NCBI GenBank assembly: GCA_045601285.1
Contig: JAZRZJ010000049.1
Span: forward strand, 1 to 64,000
Length of the DNA: 64,000 nt
Origin: F23-B02 sp045601285
GTDB lineage: Bacteria; Bacillota; Clostridia; Oscillospirales; Oscillospiraceae
Direction: 5' to 3'
Shown here: piece by piece, positions 50,021 through 59,404 of the stretch
How the letters are laid out: every line of letters starts with the position of its first letter
How positions within the stretch are numbered: position 1 is the first letter of the stretch
Program-made: the position numbers and the translations under genes
Notes under the pieces: generated by a model
The model's database searches: none
Told to the model about the DNA's origin: nothing
The model's input: only the letters and a program-made list of their open reading frames with translations

Positions 50021-52027
50021 TCACACATCAAAATATTCATCGATTGCTGTTTTCAGCGAGGTAAGCGCAGTTTTAAGGCTTGTGTTTTTAATCTGCGCTG
50101 CCGCTGATGCGCGGTTTCCGCCTCCGCCCAGCTTTTCCATAATGAGCTGAACGTTCACCTCACCGATGCTTCGTGCGGAAACAAACACATCGCCGTTATC
50201 CATCGGATACATGACCATTGAGGCCTCAACACCCGATATATCCAGAAGCTCGTCCGCTGCCTGAGCAGCAACGATTCTGTTCTGTGGAGTTTCGGGCGCA
50301 GCGATTGCAAGACCGCGGTATATTCCCGCCTTCTGCATGATTTTGTATCTGGCAACACTCTGCTCAACATCGCTCTGGAGGAGTTTTTTGACCTCGGTGG
50401 TGTTGGCACCGCAGCGGCGCAGAACCGCAGCGGCATCAAAGGTTCTGTCGCCCGTGCGCATTGAAAAGCTTTTGGTGTCAAGCACAATGCCCGAAAGAAT
50501 TGCCTCTGCCTCGCATCTGAGAAGCTGTCTGCCCTCCATAATGACCTCAACGACCTCGGTGAGAAGCTCACAGGCAGAGGAGGCATAGGGCTCAACAAAG
50601 CTGAGGTCTGCCTTGTCGATATAGGTTGCGGCTCTGCGGTGGTGGTCAATGACGGTGACCTTGTTGCAAGACTGCAGAAGTCCTATATCTTCAACCTGCT
50701 CGGGACGGTTTGTATCAACAACCACAAGCAAAGTGCGTCCGTCGGCTATGAGCATGGCCTCCTGGGGAGTTACAAAGGCATGCTCGTACTCGGGCGTTGC
50801 CTGAAGCTTTCGGATAAGGGGCTTTGCGGAGCTTTTCTCCGTATCCGCAACAATATGGGCGGATACTCCGAATTTTCTTGCAATGGCGCAAACGGCAACC
50901 GATGCTCCGATGCTGTCCATATCGCTGAAGCGGTGGCCCATGACGAGAACGCGCGATGCGTCCTTTATGAGAACGGCAATGGCATTTGCCATGACGCGCG
51001 ATTTGACCTTTGTGCGCGTTTCAATTTCGCCCGCCTTGCCGCCGAAGAATTCAAAGTTAAAGCGGTTTTTGATGACGGCCTGGTCGCCGCCTCTTGACAG
51101 TGCCATTTCAACGCTGAGCTCCGCAAACTGCAGGGTTTCGGTAAAATCCGCAGCACCGCGTCCGACGCCGATGCTGAGTGTGGCGTGAATTCCGCTGGGG
51201 CTTACCACATCGTGCACGATCTGAAGGATGCTGAATTTGCCCTCCTGCACCTTGTTCATATAGCGTTCTTCAAAAAGGAACATATAGCGGTCGCGGTCAA
51301 AGCGGCGAAGCACGCCGTGCTTGTCCTCACACCACTGCTGAAGCTTGTCACCGATTTCATCGCGCAGGTCGTTTCTGATTCGCTCGGGCTGATTTTTCAT
51401 CAGCTCCTCGAAGTTATCAATGACGAAAATTGCCGCAACGGGATGAGATGCTTCGTATTCTTTCCGCAGGTCATCATACTCGGTGATATCCATCCAGTAA
51501 GCAATACCCATGAGGGTGCGGGTGCCGCTTTCCTCACTGCTGGGGCGCACAATATTTCCGTAAATCTGATATTTTCTGCCGCCGACATCAACAACCTCTG
51601 GACACTGGGTTTTCCCTTCCACCAGCCATTTGCCCGAGAAGGAGGGAATCAGCTCCGCCACGCTTGTGTCGGTGTGGGTTGCCTTTTCGCCGCATATTGA
51701 AAAAAACTTGTCGTTGCCCCAGATTATTCTGGAGTCATCAAGGCGGAACACAACAATGGGCAGCGGGAAATTCATCAGCGTATGATTTTTTGCGCTTTCC
51801 GTGTCATAGGTTACGGAGTCAATATACGCCTTGAGCGCCCTTCCCTTGCGTCTGCGGTTTATGTAGGAATAAATCAGCAGCGCAAGAATAGCAACACCCT
51901 CTGCTGCCGCAAGATAAAGGTTATACTCCGTCTTTATCAGCAGTGTTGCAACGGCAAACACCAGCAGGAAAAACAAGTAAGGTCTTGTATTCGGTTCAAG
52001 AAGTCTCTGCGTTTTATTTTTATTCAC
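50021..52027 (-). CDS. gdpP: Cyclic-di-AMP phosphodiesterase GdpP
   Basis: 668-residue membrane phosphodiesterase that lowers c-di-AMP. Two N-terminal helices (about 17-55), a PAS-like domain, a degenerate GGDEF domain (about 190-320, with GVGRGAADFTE in place of an active site), then DHH and DHHA1 domains. The DHH motif is VIDHHRRA, preceded by GHRFSDMDSIGAS, with GGGGNRASAAAQI near the end. Start is GTG with GGAGGG 6 bases before it. First of the gdpP-rplI-dnaB block, as in Bacillus. Confidence 0.95.
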   Translation of the reverse strand: MNKNKTQRLLEPNTRPYLFFLLVFAVATLLIKTEYNLYLAAAEGVAILALLIYSYINRRRKGRALKAYIDSVTYDTESAKNHTLMNFPLPIVVFRLDDSRIIWGNDKFFSICGEKATHTDTSVAELIPSFSGKWLVEGKTQCPEVVDVGGRKYQIYGNIVRPSSEESGTRTLMGIAYWMDITEYDDLRKEYEASHPVAAIFVIDNFEELMKNQPERIRNDLRDEIGDKLQQWCEDKHGVLRRFDRDRYMFLFEERYMNKVQEGKFSILQIVHDVVSPSGIHATLSIGVGRGAADFTETLQFAELSVEMALSRGGDQAVIKNRFNFEFFGGKAGEIETRTKVKSRVMANAIAVLIKDASRVLVMGHRFSDMDSIGASVAVCAIARKFGVSAHIVADTEKSSAKPLIRKLQATPEYEHAFVTPQEAMLIADGRTLLVVVDTNRPEQVEDIGLLQSCNKVTVIDHHRRAATYIDKADLSFVEPYASSACELLTEVVEVIMEGRQLLRCEAEAILSGIVLDTKSFSMRTGDRTFDAAAVLRRCGANTTEVKKLLQSDVEQSVARYKIMQKAGIYRGLAIAAPETPQNRIVAAQAADELLDISGVEASMVMYPMDNGDVFVSARSIGEVNVQLIMEKLGGGGNRASAAAQIKNTSLKTALTSLKTAIDEYFDV

Positions 52028-52168
52028 AGCATACCCTCCGCTAAAAAGGCATAATTATAGTTATAAAGATAGTTATAGATGGTAATTAGTATAACAAAAT
52101 TTCTTTCTTATTACAACACATAAATCCGTAATCTCCGCACAAAATTAATCTGACAGGAGGTTTTACTT

Positions 52169-53197
52169 ATGAAAGCAGTAATTATGGCAGGCGGAGAAGG
52201 AACCAGACTGAAGCCCGTTTCGGGCGATACTCCGAAACCTCTCGTTTCCCTTTGCGGCAGACCCGTCATGGAGCACATTGTTCTGCTTCTGAAAAAGCAC
52301 GGAATTACCGACATATGCTGTGCGCTGAAATACCGTCCGGAAGAAATTGAGGGATATTTCGGAAACGGTGAAAAATTCGGCGTTTCCATGCAGTATCGCG
52401 TGGAAACCGAGGCCCTCGGAACTGCCGGCGGTGTTAAAAACTGCGGGGATTTTTACGATGGCGAGGACTTTCTCGTCATAAGCGGCGACGCAATCTGCGA
52501 TTTTGATTTGTCGGATTTCATAGCCCAGCACGAAAAGCGCCGACCCGCTGTTTCAATCGCGCTGTATCCGCACCCCGAGCCTCTGCGCTACGGACTTGCC
52601 CTCTGCGGCAGGGACGGCTGCGTACACAGCTTTATAGAAAAACCCGACTGGCGCAGGGTCGTTACAAACCTTGTGAACACGGGCATTTATATTATTTCTC
52701 CCAGCGCCATGGCTCATGTGCCGGAAGGCGAGGTTTTTGATTTTGCCAAAGACCTCTTTCCCCTTCTGCTTAAGGAAAAGCAGAAGCTTTTCGGCTATGT
52801 TGCCGACGGCTACTGGTGCGATATAGGCACGCCGAAATGCTACTACCAGTGCTGTGTGGACGCTCTTGAGGACAGACTGCAAATTGAAAAATGCGGCGGC
52901 TTTGAGAGCACTCCGCAGGAGGAAAGCTCCGAGACAGACACCGAGGGCGAACAGGTCATCTGCCGCGACAGAGCGCGTCTCATGGATTCCGTCTCTGCGG
53001 TTTTTATGGACTTGGGCGCGGATTTTTCCGACGGTCTTTGGCTTCGCGGCTCCGACTTTGAGCTTTCGGTTTTCCCGATGCCCGACACCGCCGCACTCTG
53101 CATACGCGCAAACTCCGGGGACGCCGAGCTTGCCAGAGAGCTTTCCGCCTCCGCCGCCTCGCTCGTAAAGGAGCTTGAAAAGCGGCTTGATATGTAA
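52169..53197 (+). CDS. Sugar-phosphate nucleotidyltransferase with phosphomutase-like tail
   Basis: 342 residues. The first 225 are an NTP-transferase domain: MAGGEGTRLKPVSGDTPKPL (nucleotide loop and lysine), LGTAGGVKN, SGDAICDFDL for the metal, and a C-terminal WCDIGTPKCYYQC. It would join an NTP and a sugar 1-phosphate (mannose or heptose type). From about residue 270 (RARLMDSVSAVFMDLGADFS, DGLWLRGSDFELSVFPMP) it resembles the last domain of phosphomannomutase as found in long guanylyltransferase-mutase fusions, but the left-handed helix and mutase domains I-III are absent. AGGAGG precedes the ATG. First of three genes in a small operon. Confidence 0.85.
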   Translation: MKAVIMAGGEGTRLKPVSGDTPKPLVSLCGRPVMEHIVLLLKKHGITDICCALKYRPEEIEGYFGNGEKFGVSMQYRVETEALGTAGGVKNCGDFYDGEDFLVISGDAICDFDLSDFIAQHEKRRPAVSIALYPHPEPLRYGLALCGRDGCVHSFIEKPDWRRVVTNLVNTGIYIISPSAMAHVPEGEVFDFAKDLFPLLLKEKQKLFGYVADGYWCDIGTPKCYYQCCVDALEDRLQIEKCGGFESTPQEESSETDTEGEQVICRDRARLMDSVSAVFMDLGADFSDGLWLRGSDFELSVFPMPDTAALCIRANSGDAELARELSASAASLVKELEKRLDM

Positions 53198-53246
53198 AGC
53201 GGTATGATGTATAATTTCCTCATATAAGCTATGGGGAGGTCACACC

Positions 53247-53843
53247 GTGGACATTGAAAAAACCGTAAGCAGTCTTAAGGCCCGTCACTTTGACGTAAGC
53301 CGTTTTGCAACAAAGGAAGAGGCCGCCGAGTATCTCTGCGGCGAAATTAAAAACACCACCGTAGGTATAGGCGGCTGCAAGACCGCCGACCAGATGGGTC
53401 TGTATGACCTGCTGAAAGCGCAGGGCAATGAGGTGTTCTGGCACTGGCGTGAGCCGGGCTTTGAAACCCTCGAAAAAGAGAACGCCTCCGAGGTGTTCAT
53501 TTCCTCCGCAAACGCCATTTCCGAGAACGGCGAAATCGTCAACATCGACGGACGCGGCAACCGCCTTGCAGGTCTTGTGTTCGGAAAAAAGCGCGTTTAC
53601 ATCGTGGCAGGCACAAACAAAATCTGCCCCGATTTTGAGTCCGCGGTTTACCGCGCACGCAACGTTGCCGCGGTGCAGAACTGTAAACGCTTTGAGGGAA
53701 AAACACCCTGCAAGCTGGACGGAAAATGCCACGACTGCAAGAGTCCCGGACGCATCTGCAATGCCATGCTGGTACTCTGGGGTCCCATGATGGACATGCA
53801 GAAGCTTGAGGTCGTTCTCATCGACGAGGAGCTGGGAATGTAA
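53247..53843 (+). CDS. LUD-domain protein (LutC/YkgG-like)
   Basis: 198-residue single-domain protein of the lactate-utilisation LUD family. Marks are VGIGGCKTADQMG, NIDGRGNRLAGLVFGKKRVYIVAG and the cysteine-containing end KTPCKLDGKCHDCKSPGRIC, the last typical of clostridial stand-alone members. Without LutA/LutB neighbours a role in lactate oxidation is not supported. Start is GTG with GGGGAGG upstream. Its TAA overlaps the cupin ATG (TAATG). Confidence 0.85.
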   Translation: MDIEKTVSSLKARHFDVSRFATKEEAAEYLCGEIKNTTVGIGGCKTADQMGLYDLLKAQGNEVFWHWREPGFETLEKENASEVFISSANAISENGEIVNIDGRGNRLAGLVFGKKRVYIVAGTNKICPDFESAVYRARNVAAVQNCKRFEGKTPCKLDGKCHDCKSPGRICNAMLVLWGPMMDMQKLEVVLIDEELGM

Positions 53844-54193
53844 TGGTCAGAAGAAATGATGAGCACAGAATCGACGTCGTTGAAAAGGTGTTCGGCGCCG
53901 ACGGCCAGGTAATTTTCAAGCGCATTATCGAAAAACCCGAGGAGCTTTACGGCAAAGGGCGCGTTTTCTCCGTGGTAACGCTGGAGAAGGACTGCGGTCT
54001 TGGCTATCACACGCATAAGGGCGACGGTGAATTTTATTATGTGCTTTCCGGCGAGGCCGAATACAGCGACAACGGAAATGTCGTAACACTCAAGGCCGGA
54101 GACTCCGCCTTCTGTCCCGACGGCGAAGGTCACGGAATAGTAAACCGCAGTGATGAACCCTGTGTATTCATGGGACTGATTATTTACAACTGA
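53843..54193 (+). CDS. Single-domain cupin protein
   Basis: 116-residue beta-barrel. The cupin motif 1 is GYHTHKGDGEFYYVLSGEAE with two metal histidines and a glutamate; motif 2 is PDGEGHGIVNRSDEP with the third histidine. A metal-binding small cupin, substrate unknown; relatives act as sugar isomerases, sensors or small dioxygenases. Coupled to the LUD gene and followed by a perfect terminator. Confidence 0.88.
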   Translation: MVRRNDEHRIDVVEKVFGADGQVIFKRIIEKPEELYGKGRVFSVVTLEKDCGLGYHTHKGDGEFYYVLSGEAEYSDNGNVVTLKAGDSAFCPDGEGHGIVNRSDEPCVFMGLIIYN

Positions 54194-54200
54194 ATTTGAG

Positions 54201-54240
54201 TAACAAAAAATCCCGACCTCACGGTCGGGATTTTTTGTTA
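54201..54240. terminator. Bidirectional terminator
   Basis: A perfect 18-bp stem (TAACAAAAAATCCCGACC and complement) around TCAC, with A- and T-runs. It closes the cupin operon and also contains the TAA stop of ntpD, so it ends the V-ATPase message from the other side. Confidence 0.95.
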
Positions 54241-54888
54241 CTTAAAGTCGTGTGCGTTCTGAAGAACCATTTCCTTGACCTTCAGAAGTCTTACCTTTGT
54301 GGCGTTTTCGTTTTCCTCAAGCTTCATGGAGATATACTTGATATTCTCCTCAAGCTCGGGAATCATGACATACTCAAGAGCATTGACTCTGCGGCGGGTT
54401 TTTTCAATCTCCTCCGCAAGCAGCTGCATGGTCTTTTCAACCTGCGCAAGCTCAAGCATATCCTCGAAAACTCTTGCCAGCTCGTCCAGGGCATCGTCAA
54501 GCTCGCCGCTGGTCTGTGCAAAGCCGTAGGGGTAAATCTCAGAGGGGTCGTTATTCTTGGTGTGGAAGGAATACTCCGGAACGTTGACGCTCATGATGTT
54601 TTTGAACTTCATGTCAAGCTCAACGCTCTGGCGGGGATACAGAAGTGCCTGCTCCAGCATTTCCGGTGACATGACGGAGCTTGCCACCTGCTGTGCCGCG
54701 AAAGCATTTGTGAGACCCTTTTCTACGCGCTCGCGCAGCTCCTTGTTCACACGTACAATCTCCAGAAACCGGCGCATCAGCTCATCGCGCTTATCTTTCA
54801 TAAGCTTGTGACCGCGGCGTGCGGTTTTAAGTCTGCCTTTGAGCTGTTTCAGCACCATTCTGGTGGGGGTAATTGTGGTGCTTGCCAA
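54238..54888 (-). CDS. ntpD: V-type ATP synthase/ATPase subunit D
   Basis: Central rotor shaft, 216 residues, two long helices (about 10-80 and 115-200) forming a coiled coil. The start region has the family TPTRMVLKQLKGRLKTARRG with KDKRDEL-like sequence (LMKDKRDEL). The start is TTG at 54888 with GGGGGAAG upstream; starting at the next ATG would cut off conserved residues. 12 bases after ntpB. Confidence 0.95.
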   Translation of the reverse strand: MASTTITPTRMVLKQLKGRLKTARRGHKLMKDKRDELMRRFLEIVRVNKELRERVEKGLTNAFAAQQVASSVMSPEMLEQALLYPRQSVELDMKFKNIMSVNVPEYSFHTKNNDPSEIYPYGFAQTSGELDDALDELARVFEDMLELAQVEKTMQLLAEEIEKTRRRVNALEYVMIPELEENIKYISMKLEENENATKVRLLKVKEMVLQNAHDFK

Positions 54889-54900
54889 ATTTCTTCCCCC

Positions 54901-56268
54901 TTACTTCATGTACTTTTCGATGAGCTCTGGTTTGATTCTCTTCAGTTCCGCTCTGGGCAGAAGCTTCAGCAGATCCCAGCCCAGATCGAGAGTTTCCTCG
55001 ATGCTGCGGTTGGTGTCATTGCCCTGATTGACGTAGCGCTTTTCAAACTCGTCGGCAAACCTTGCAAACTGCTTGTCGTCATCGCTCAGTGCGGCTTCAC
55101 CGAGGATCGTCATGAGTTCCTTTGCGTCTTTGCCGCGGGAGTATGCGGCGAAGAGCTGGTTCATGGTGCCGGAGTGGTCCTCGCGGGTCTTGCCTGCACC
55201 GATACCCTTATCTTTCAGACGGCTCAGAGAAGGCAGAACGTCAACGGGAGGAACGATGCCCTTGCGGTGCAGGTCACGGCTGAGGATAATCTGACCCTCG
55301 GTGATGTAGCCCGTAAGGTCGGGAATGGGGTGGGTCTTGTCGTCCTCGGGCATGGTCAGAATGGGAATCATGGTGATGGAGCCCTTCTTACCGATGCGGC
55401 GGCCGGCACGTTCATACATGGTCGCAAGGTCGGTGTACAGGTAGCCGGGATAGCCGCGGCGGCCGGGTACTTCCTTCTTTGCTGCGGAAACCTCACGCAG
55501 AGCTTCTGCGTAGTTGGTGATATCGGTGATGATGACCAGAACCTGCATATCCTTCTCGAATGCAAGGTACTCGGCAGCGGTCAGCGCCATACGGGGAGTA
55601 GCGATACGCTCAACCGCGGGGTCGTTTGCAAGGTTGGAGAAAACAACGGTACGGTCAATTGCGCCGGTGCGCTTGAAGTCGTTGATGAAGTATTCGCTTT
55701 CCTCGAAGGTGATACCTACTGCGGCGAATACAACGGCGAAGCTTTCGCCGTCGCCCAGAACCTTTGCCTGACGTGCGATCTGGGCTGCAAGTGCCGCGTG
55801 GGGCAGACCGGAGGCGGAGAAGATAGGAAGCTTCTGACCTCTGACAAGAGTGTTCAGACCGTCGATGGTGGAAACACCGGTCTGAATGAATTCTGCGGGG
55901 TATGCACGGGCTGCGGGGTTCATAGGCAGACCGTTAATATCGCGGTGTGCCTCGGCAAGAATTTCGGGGCCGCCGTCAATGGGCTTGCCCATGCCGTTGA
56001 ATACGCGGCCCAGCATATCCTCGGAAACAGCAAGCTCCAGAGGGTGACCGAGGAAGCGTACCTTGGTGTTCGCAACGTTGATGCCCTGGGCGGAGTCGAA
56101 GAGCTGAACAACAGCCTTGTCGCCTTCAACCTCAAGAACCTTGCCCAGACGGACTTCACCGGTGGGAAGCTCGATTTCAGCAAGCTCGTCGTAGGTTACG
56201 CCGTCAACCTGGACGACTGCCATCAGAGGACTCGCAACCTCTTTAATGGTTTTAAAATTCTTAATCAT
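54901..56268 (-). CDS. ntpB: V-type ATPase subunit B
   Basis: 455-residue non-catalytic nucleotide-binding subunit of the V1 head. It has the beta-barrel start (VQVDGVTYDELAEIELP), PEFIQTGVSTIDGLNTL-type core sequence and the conserved PSLSRLKDKGIGAGKTREDH. A true GKT Walker A loop is absent (FSASGLPHAALAAQIARQA there), as expected for B. The ATG overlaps the ntpA stop by 4 bases (ATGA). Confidence 0.97.
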   Translation of the reverse strand: MIKNFKTIKEVASPLMAVVQVDGVTYDELAEIELPTGEVRLGKVLEVEGDKAVVQLFDSAQGINVANTKVRFLGHPLELAVSEDMLGRVFNGMGKPIDGGPEILAEAHRDINGLPMNPAARAYPAEFIQTGVSTIDGLNTLVRGQKLPIFSASGLPHAALAAQIARQAKVLGDGESFAVVFAAVGITFEESEYFINDFKRTGAIDRTVVFSNLANDPAVERIATPRMALTAAEYLAFEKDMQVLVIITDITNYAEALREVSAAKKEVPGRRGYPGYLYTDLATMYERAGRRIGKKGSITMIPILTMPEDDKTHPIPDLTGYITEGQIILSRDLHRKGIVPPVDVLPSLSRLKDKGIGAGKTREDHSGTMNQLFAAYSRGKDAKELMTILGEAALSDDDKQFARFADEFEKRYVNQGNDTNRSIEETLDLGWDLLKLLPRAELKRIKPELIEKYMK

Positions 56269-58034
56269 GCGTCCTCACCTCCGGCAATAACTGCATCGAT
56301 TTCGTTCTTCATATCAGCAACGATTGCGGCAAATTCTGCCTCGTATTTGTCGGGAGCAACCATCTTTGCACGACCGATCTTTTCGCGTGCGCTGATTGCG
56401 AAGAGACCCTTCATGTCGGCGCCCTTGTCCAGTGCCGCACGGCTCATTTCGTCAAACTTGAGAATCATGTCAAGAAGCTTAAACTGCTTTGCGTAGGAGG
56501 AGTATGCGTCCTCGTCCACGAAGGCGTTCTGCTGCAGGAAGTCCTCGCGGATCATTTTTGCGGTTTCCATGGTAAGACGGTCGCCTGCGCTCAGCGCGTC
56601 CTGACCGACAAGTCGTACGATCTCCTGAAGCTCATTCTCTTCCTGCAGAATATGCATTGCCTTGTCGCGATTTGCCATGTAGACAGCTCCGAACTCCTCG
56701 TTGTACCAGGAGGCCAGAGTGTCAACATACAGAGAGTAGGAGGTAAGCCAGTTGATTGCGGGGAAGTGACGTGCGTAGGCAAGGCTGGAGTCCAGAGCCC
56801 AGAAGACCTTGACGATACGCATTGTGGCCTGGGAAACAGGCTCTGAAATATCGCCGCCCGGAGGTGAAACAGCGCCGATTGCGGTGACAGAGCCGCGGCG
56901 TTCATCAGAGCCGAGGCACTCTACGCAGCCCGCTCTTTCATAGAACTGGGCGATACGTGATGCCAGGTATGCGGGATAGCCTTCTTCGCCGGGCATCTCT
57001 TCCAGACGGCCGGACATTTCACGGAGGGCCTCTGCCCAGCGGGAAGTGGAGTCTGCAAGAACCGCAACGTCATAGCCCATGTCACGAAAATACTCTGCGA
57101 TGGTAATGCCGGTGTAGATGGAAGCCTCACGTGCTGCAACGGGCATATCAGAGGTGTTTGCAATAAGAACGGTTCTCTTCATGAGGGGTTCACCGTTGCG
57201 GGGGTCGGTCAGCTCGGGGAACTCCATGAGAACGTCGGTCATTTCGTTGCCGCGTTCGCCGCAGCCGATGTAGACAACGATGTCAACGTCGGACCACTTT
57301 GCCAGCTGGTGCTGAACAACGGTCTTGCCGGAGCCGAAGGGACCGGGGACTGCGGCGGTGCCGCCCTTTGCGATGGGGAACAGAGTATCAATGATGCGCT
57401 GTCCGGAGTTCATGGGACGGCTGGGCATGAATTTCTTGGTGTAGGGACGGTTGATACGTACGGGCCACTTCTGCATCATGGTCAGCTCGAACTTTTCGCC
57501 CTTATCGTCTTCAAGGACCGCAACGACTTCGGTAACTGTGAAGCTGCCTGCCTTGATTTCAACCACGGTACCCTTCTTATCGGGGGGGACCATAATCTTA
57601 TGGCTTATTGCGGTGGTTTCCTGAACGGTACCGAGTACGTCACCGCCGATGAGCTTGTCGCCCGCCTTTGCAACGGGAACAAAGTCCCACTTCTTGCTGC
57701 GGTTCAGTGCGGGAACGTCAACACCGCGGGTGATGACGGAGCCTGCAATCTCACGGATTTCAGGCAGAGGACGCTGGATACCGTCATAGATATTTTCCAG
57801 CATGCCGGGTCCGAGCTCGACGGACATGGGCATTCCGGTGGATTCAACAGCGGCACCGGGTCCGAGACCGGAGGTCTCCTCGTAAACCTGGATAGATGCA
57901 CTGTCGCCGGTCATCTGAAGAATTTCGCCGATCAGACGCTGGCTGCCGACTCTGACAACGTCGGAAACGTTTGCTTCTGCAAGTCCATCAGCGACAACCA
58001 GAGGGCCGGATACTTTTAATATAGTTCCGCTCAT
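56265..58034 (-). CDS. ntpA: V-type ATPase catalytic subunit A
   Basis: 589-residue catalytic subunit. Walker A is GPFGSGKTVVQHQLAKW, GERGNEMTDVL and SRWAEALREMSGRLEEMPGE are V/A-type hallmarks, and the non-homologous insert (about 120-190) is present. No intein. AGGTAG precedes the ATG. Central gene of the operon. Confidence 0.98.
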   Translation of the reverse strand: MSGTILKVSGPLVVADGLAEANVSDVVRVGSQRLIGEILQMTGDSASIQVYEETSGLGPGAAVESTGMPMSVELGPGMLENIYDGIQRPLPEIREIAGSVITRGVDVPALNRSKKWDFVPVAKAGDKLIGGDVLGTVQETTAISHKIMVPPDKKGTVVEIKAGSFTVTEVVAVLEDDKGEKFELTMMQKWPVRINRPYTKKFMPSRPMNSGQRIIDTLFPIAKGGTAAVPGPFGSGKTVVQHQLAKWSDVDIVVYIGCGERGNEMTDVLMEFPELTDPRNGEPLMKRTVLIANTSDMPVAAREASIYTGITIAEYFRDMGYDVAVLADSTSRWAEALREMSGRLEEMPGEEGYPAYLASRIAQFYERAGCVECLGSDERRGSVTAIGAVSPPGGDISEPVSQATMRIVKVFWALDSSLAYARHFPAINWLTSYSLYVDTLASWYNEEFGAVYMANRDKAMHILQEENELQEIVRLVGQDALSAGDRLTMETAKMIREDFLQQNAFVDEDAYSSYAKQFKLLDMILKFDEMSRAALDKGADMKGLFAISAREKIGRAKMVAPDKYEAEFAAIVADMKNEIDAVIAGGEDA

Positions 58035-58051
58035 ATAGCTACCTGACTTTC

Positions 58052-58375
58052 TTAATTATTTTCAAGGATGTTCGTGCCTACCGCACGTTCAACGGCAGCA
58101 TTCAGCGCCGTGAGTCCCAGACCCAGTGAGCCTTCCCTGCCCGGAATCAGAATGATTGCGGGGGTGGGACTGTCCTTATATTTATCGATTTCCGCTTTGA
58201 GAGGCTCCGCCAGATTTTCCTCAAGGTAAATTATGGCGTAATCCTCATCTTCACGGGTAATGCTGCGGAGAACCTTCTTTGCCTCCGCGGGATCGGATAC
58301 GGGGAACGCGTCCAGTCCGAGAGCCTTGAAGCCCATGACCGTTTCGTGTCCGCCCACAACTGCAATTTTAAGCAT
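58052..58375 (-). CDS. ntpF: V-type ATPase subunit F
   Basis: About 107 residues, a small Rossmann-like rotor subunit that binds D. It starts MLKIAVVGGHETVMGFKALG, the family opening, and has ITREDEDYAIIYLEE. The ATG overlaps the ntpC stop by 8 bases; an in-frame start 21 bases upstream is less likely. Confidence 0.93.
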   Translation of the reverse strand: MLKIAVVGGHETVMGFKALGLDAFPVSDPAEAKKVLRSITREDEDYAIIYLEENLAEPLKAEIDKYKDSPTPAIILIPGREGSLGLGLTALNAAVERAVGTNILENN

Positions 58376-59369
58376 AGAAATCACGCAGCCTTTCACGGAT
58401 TGTGTCGGGTGAGATGCCCGCCTTCATGCCCGTAAGAATCATGCGCACAGCGGTGAGCTCAGCCTCGAAGCCCGCAAGGTATGCAACTGCTGTTGCCTCG
58501 CCGAAGGATACAAGCTTTGCGTCCTTGAGATAGGTCATGACCGAGTTGTCGCAGGCAAGCTCGAAGGCGGTCATTCTGCCGCCGCTGACAGACTCGGCGC
58601 CCTTTGCGGCTGCTGCCTTAAGCTTTGAAACGCCGAATGCCGCGGAAAGTGCCTCGGGGGAGTTTGCCGAAGCGATACGCTCGGTAAAAACGCTGCCGCC
58701 GGGGATAAGTGCATTGCGCATGAAGTCGGCAGTCTTGTTCATTCTCATGCAGCGGACTGCGGTTTTGAGATTGGCGCAGTCGATGAGAATTTCAACATAG
58801 CCCTTGATGAACCTGCTGCCCAGCTTTTCGGAAACCGCACTGAGCTCGGCAAAGCACGCCTTGTCCAAAATGAAGTCTGCCAGCTGAGGATTTTCGCTGC
58901 GGTTTAAAACACGCTTGGCTTCCATCATGGCCTTTGCCAGAACATCGGGGCAGAAAACAAAGTTTTCTTCTCTGTATGCCGTGGAGATTGCCTCGGGAGT
59001 CATGCGTCCCGCGCTGCTTAAAAGGTCAGCTCTCTCGCTGCTCATTGCCTCGGCCTTAATAAGAACCTTGGCGTTGTGGTAATCATACTTGATGCGGAAA
59101 ATATCCGCTATTTCCTTATCCGGCAGAAGATTGGTGATATCCTTGAACACCGCTCCCTTGCGTGCGTTCAGTGCATCGGAAATCTCACCCACGCTCATTC
59201 CGGACATATCCTCATAGCCACATTCGCAAAGCTGCTTTGCCGCCTCGTCAAAGCTTACTGCATCAAGCAGTCTTGACGCCTTTTCCGCGGTGAGCATTTT
59301 TGCTTCTCTGGCTCTCAAATGTGCGGACAGAAACAGATATTTTTCCTTTTCGCACTTTTTATCAGACAA
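58368..59369 (-). CDS. ntpC: V-type ATPase subunit C
   Basis: 333-residue funnel subunit linking the central rotor to the membrane ring. Helical throughout. The start YLFLSAHLRAREAKMLT and the late FELACDNSVMTYLKDAK (with FGEATAVAYLAGFEAELTAV-type end) are family features. The start codon is TTG at 59369, 7 bases after GGGAGG. Confidence 0.93.
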   Translation of the reverse strand: MSDKKCEKEKYLFLSAHLRAREAKMLTAEKASRLLDAVSFDEAAKQLCECGYEDMSGMSVGEISDALNARKGAVFKDITNLLPDKEIADIFRIKYDYHNAKVLIKAEAMSSERADLLSSAGRMTPEAISTAYREENFVFCPDVLAKAMMEAKRVLNRSENPQLADFILDKACFAELSAVSEKLGSRFIKGYVEILIDCANLKTAVRCMRMNKTADFMRNALIPGGSVFTERIASANSPEALSAAFGVSKLKAAAAKGAESVSGGRMTAFELACDNSVMTYLKDAKLVSFGEATAVAYLAGFEAELTAVRMILTGMKAGISPDTIRERLRDFYA

Positions 59370-59404
59370 TTCCTAACCTCCCTTTCACGGGATTTCAGCG
59401 CCGC

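Noticed and set aside
54808..56496. A 562-codon plus-strand open frame
   Set aside because: Complementary to ntpB and parts of its neighbours, which are unmistakable. Long antisense frames here come from the codon bias of highly expressed genes.
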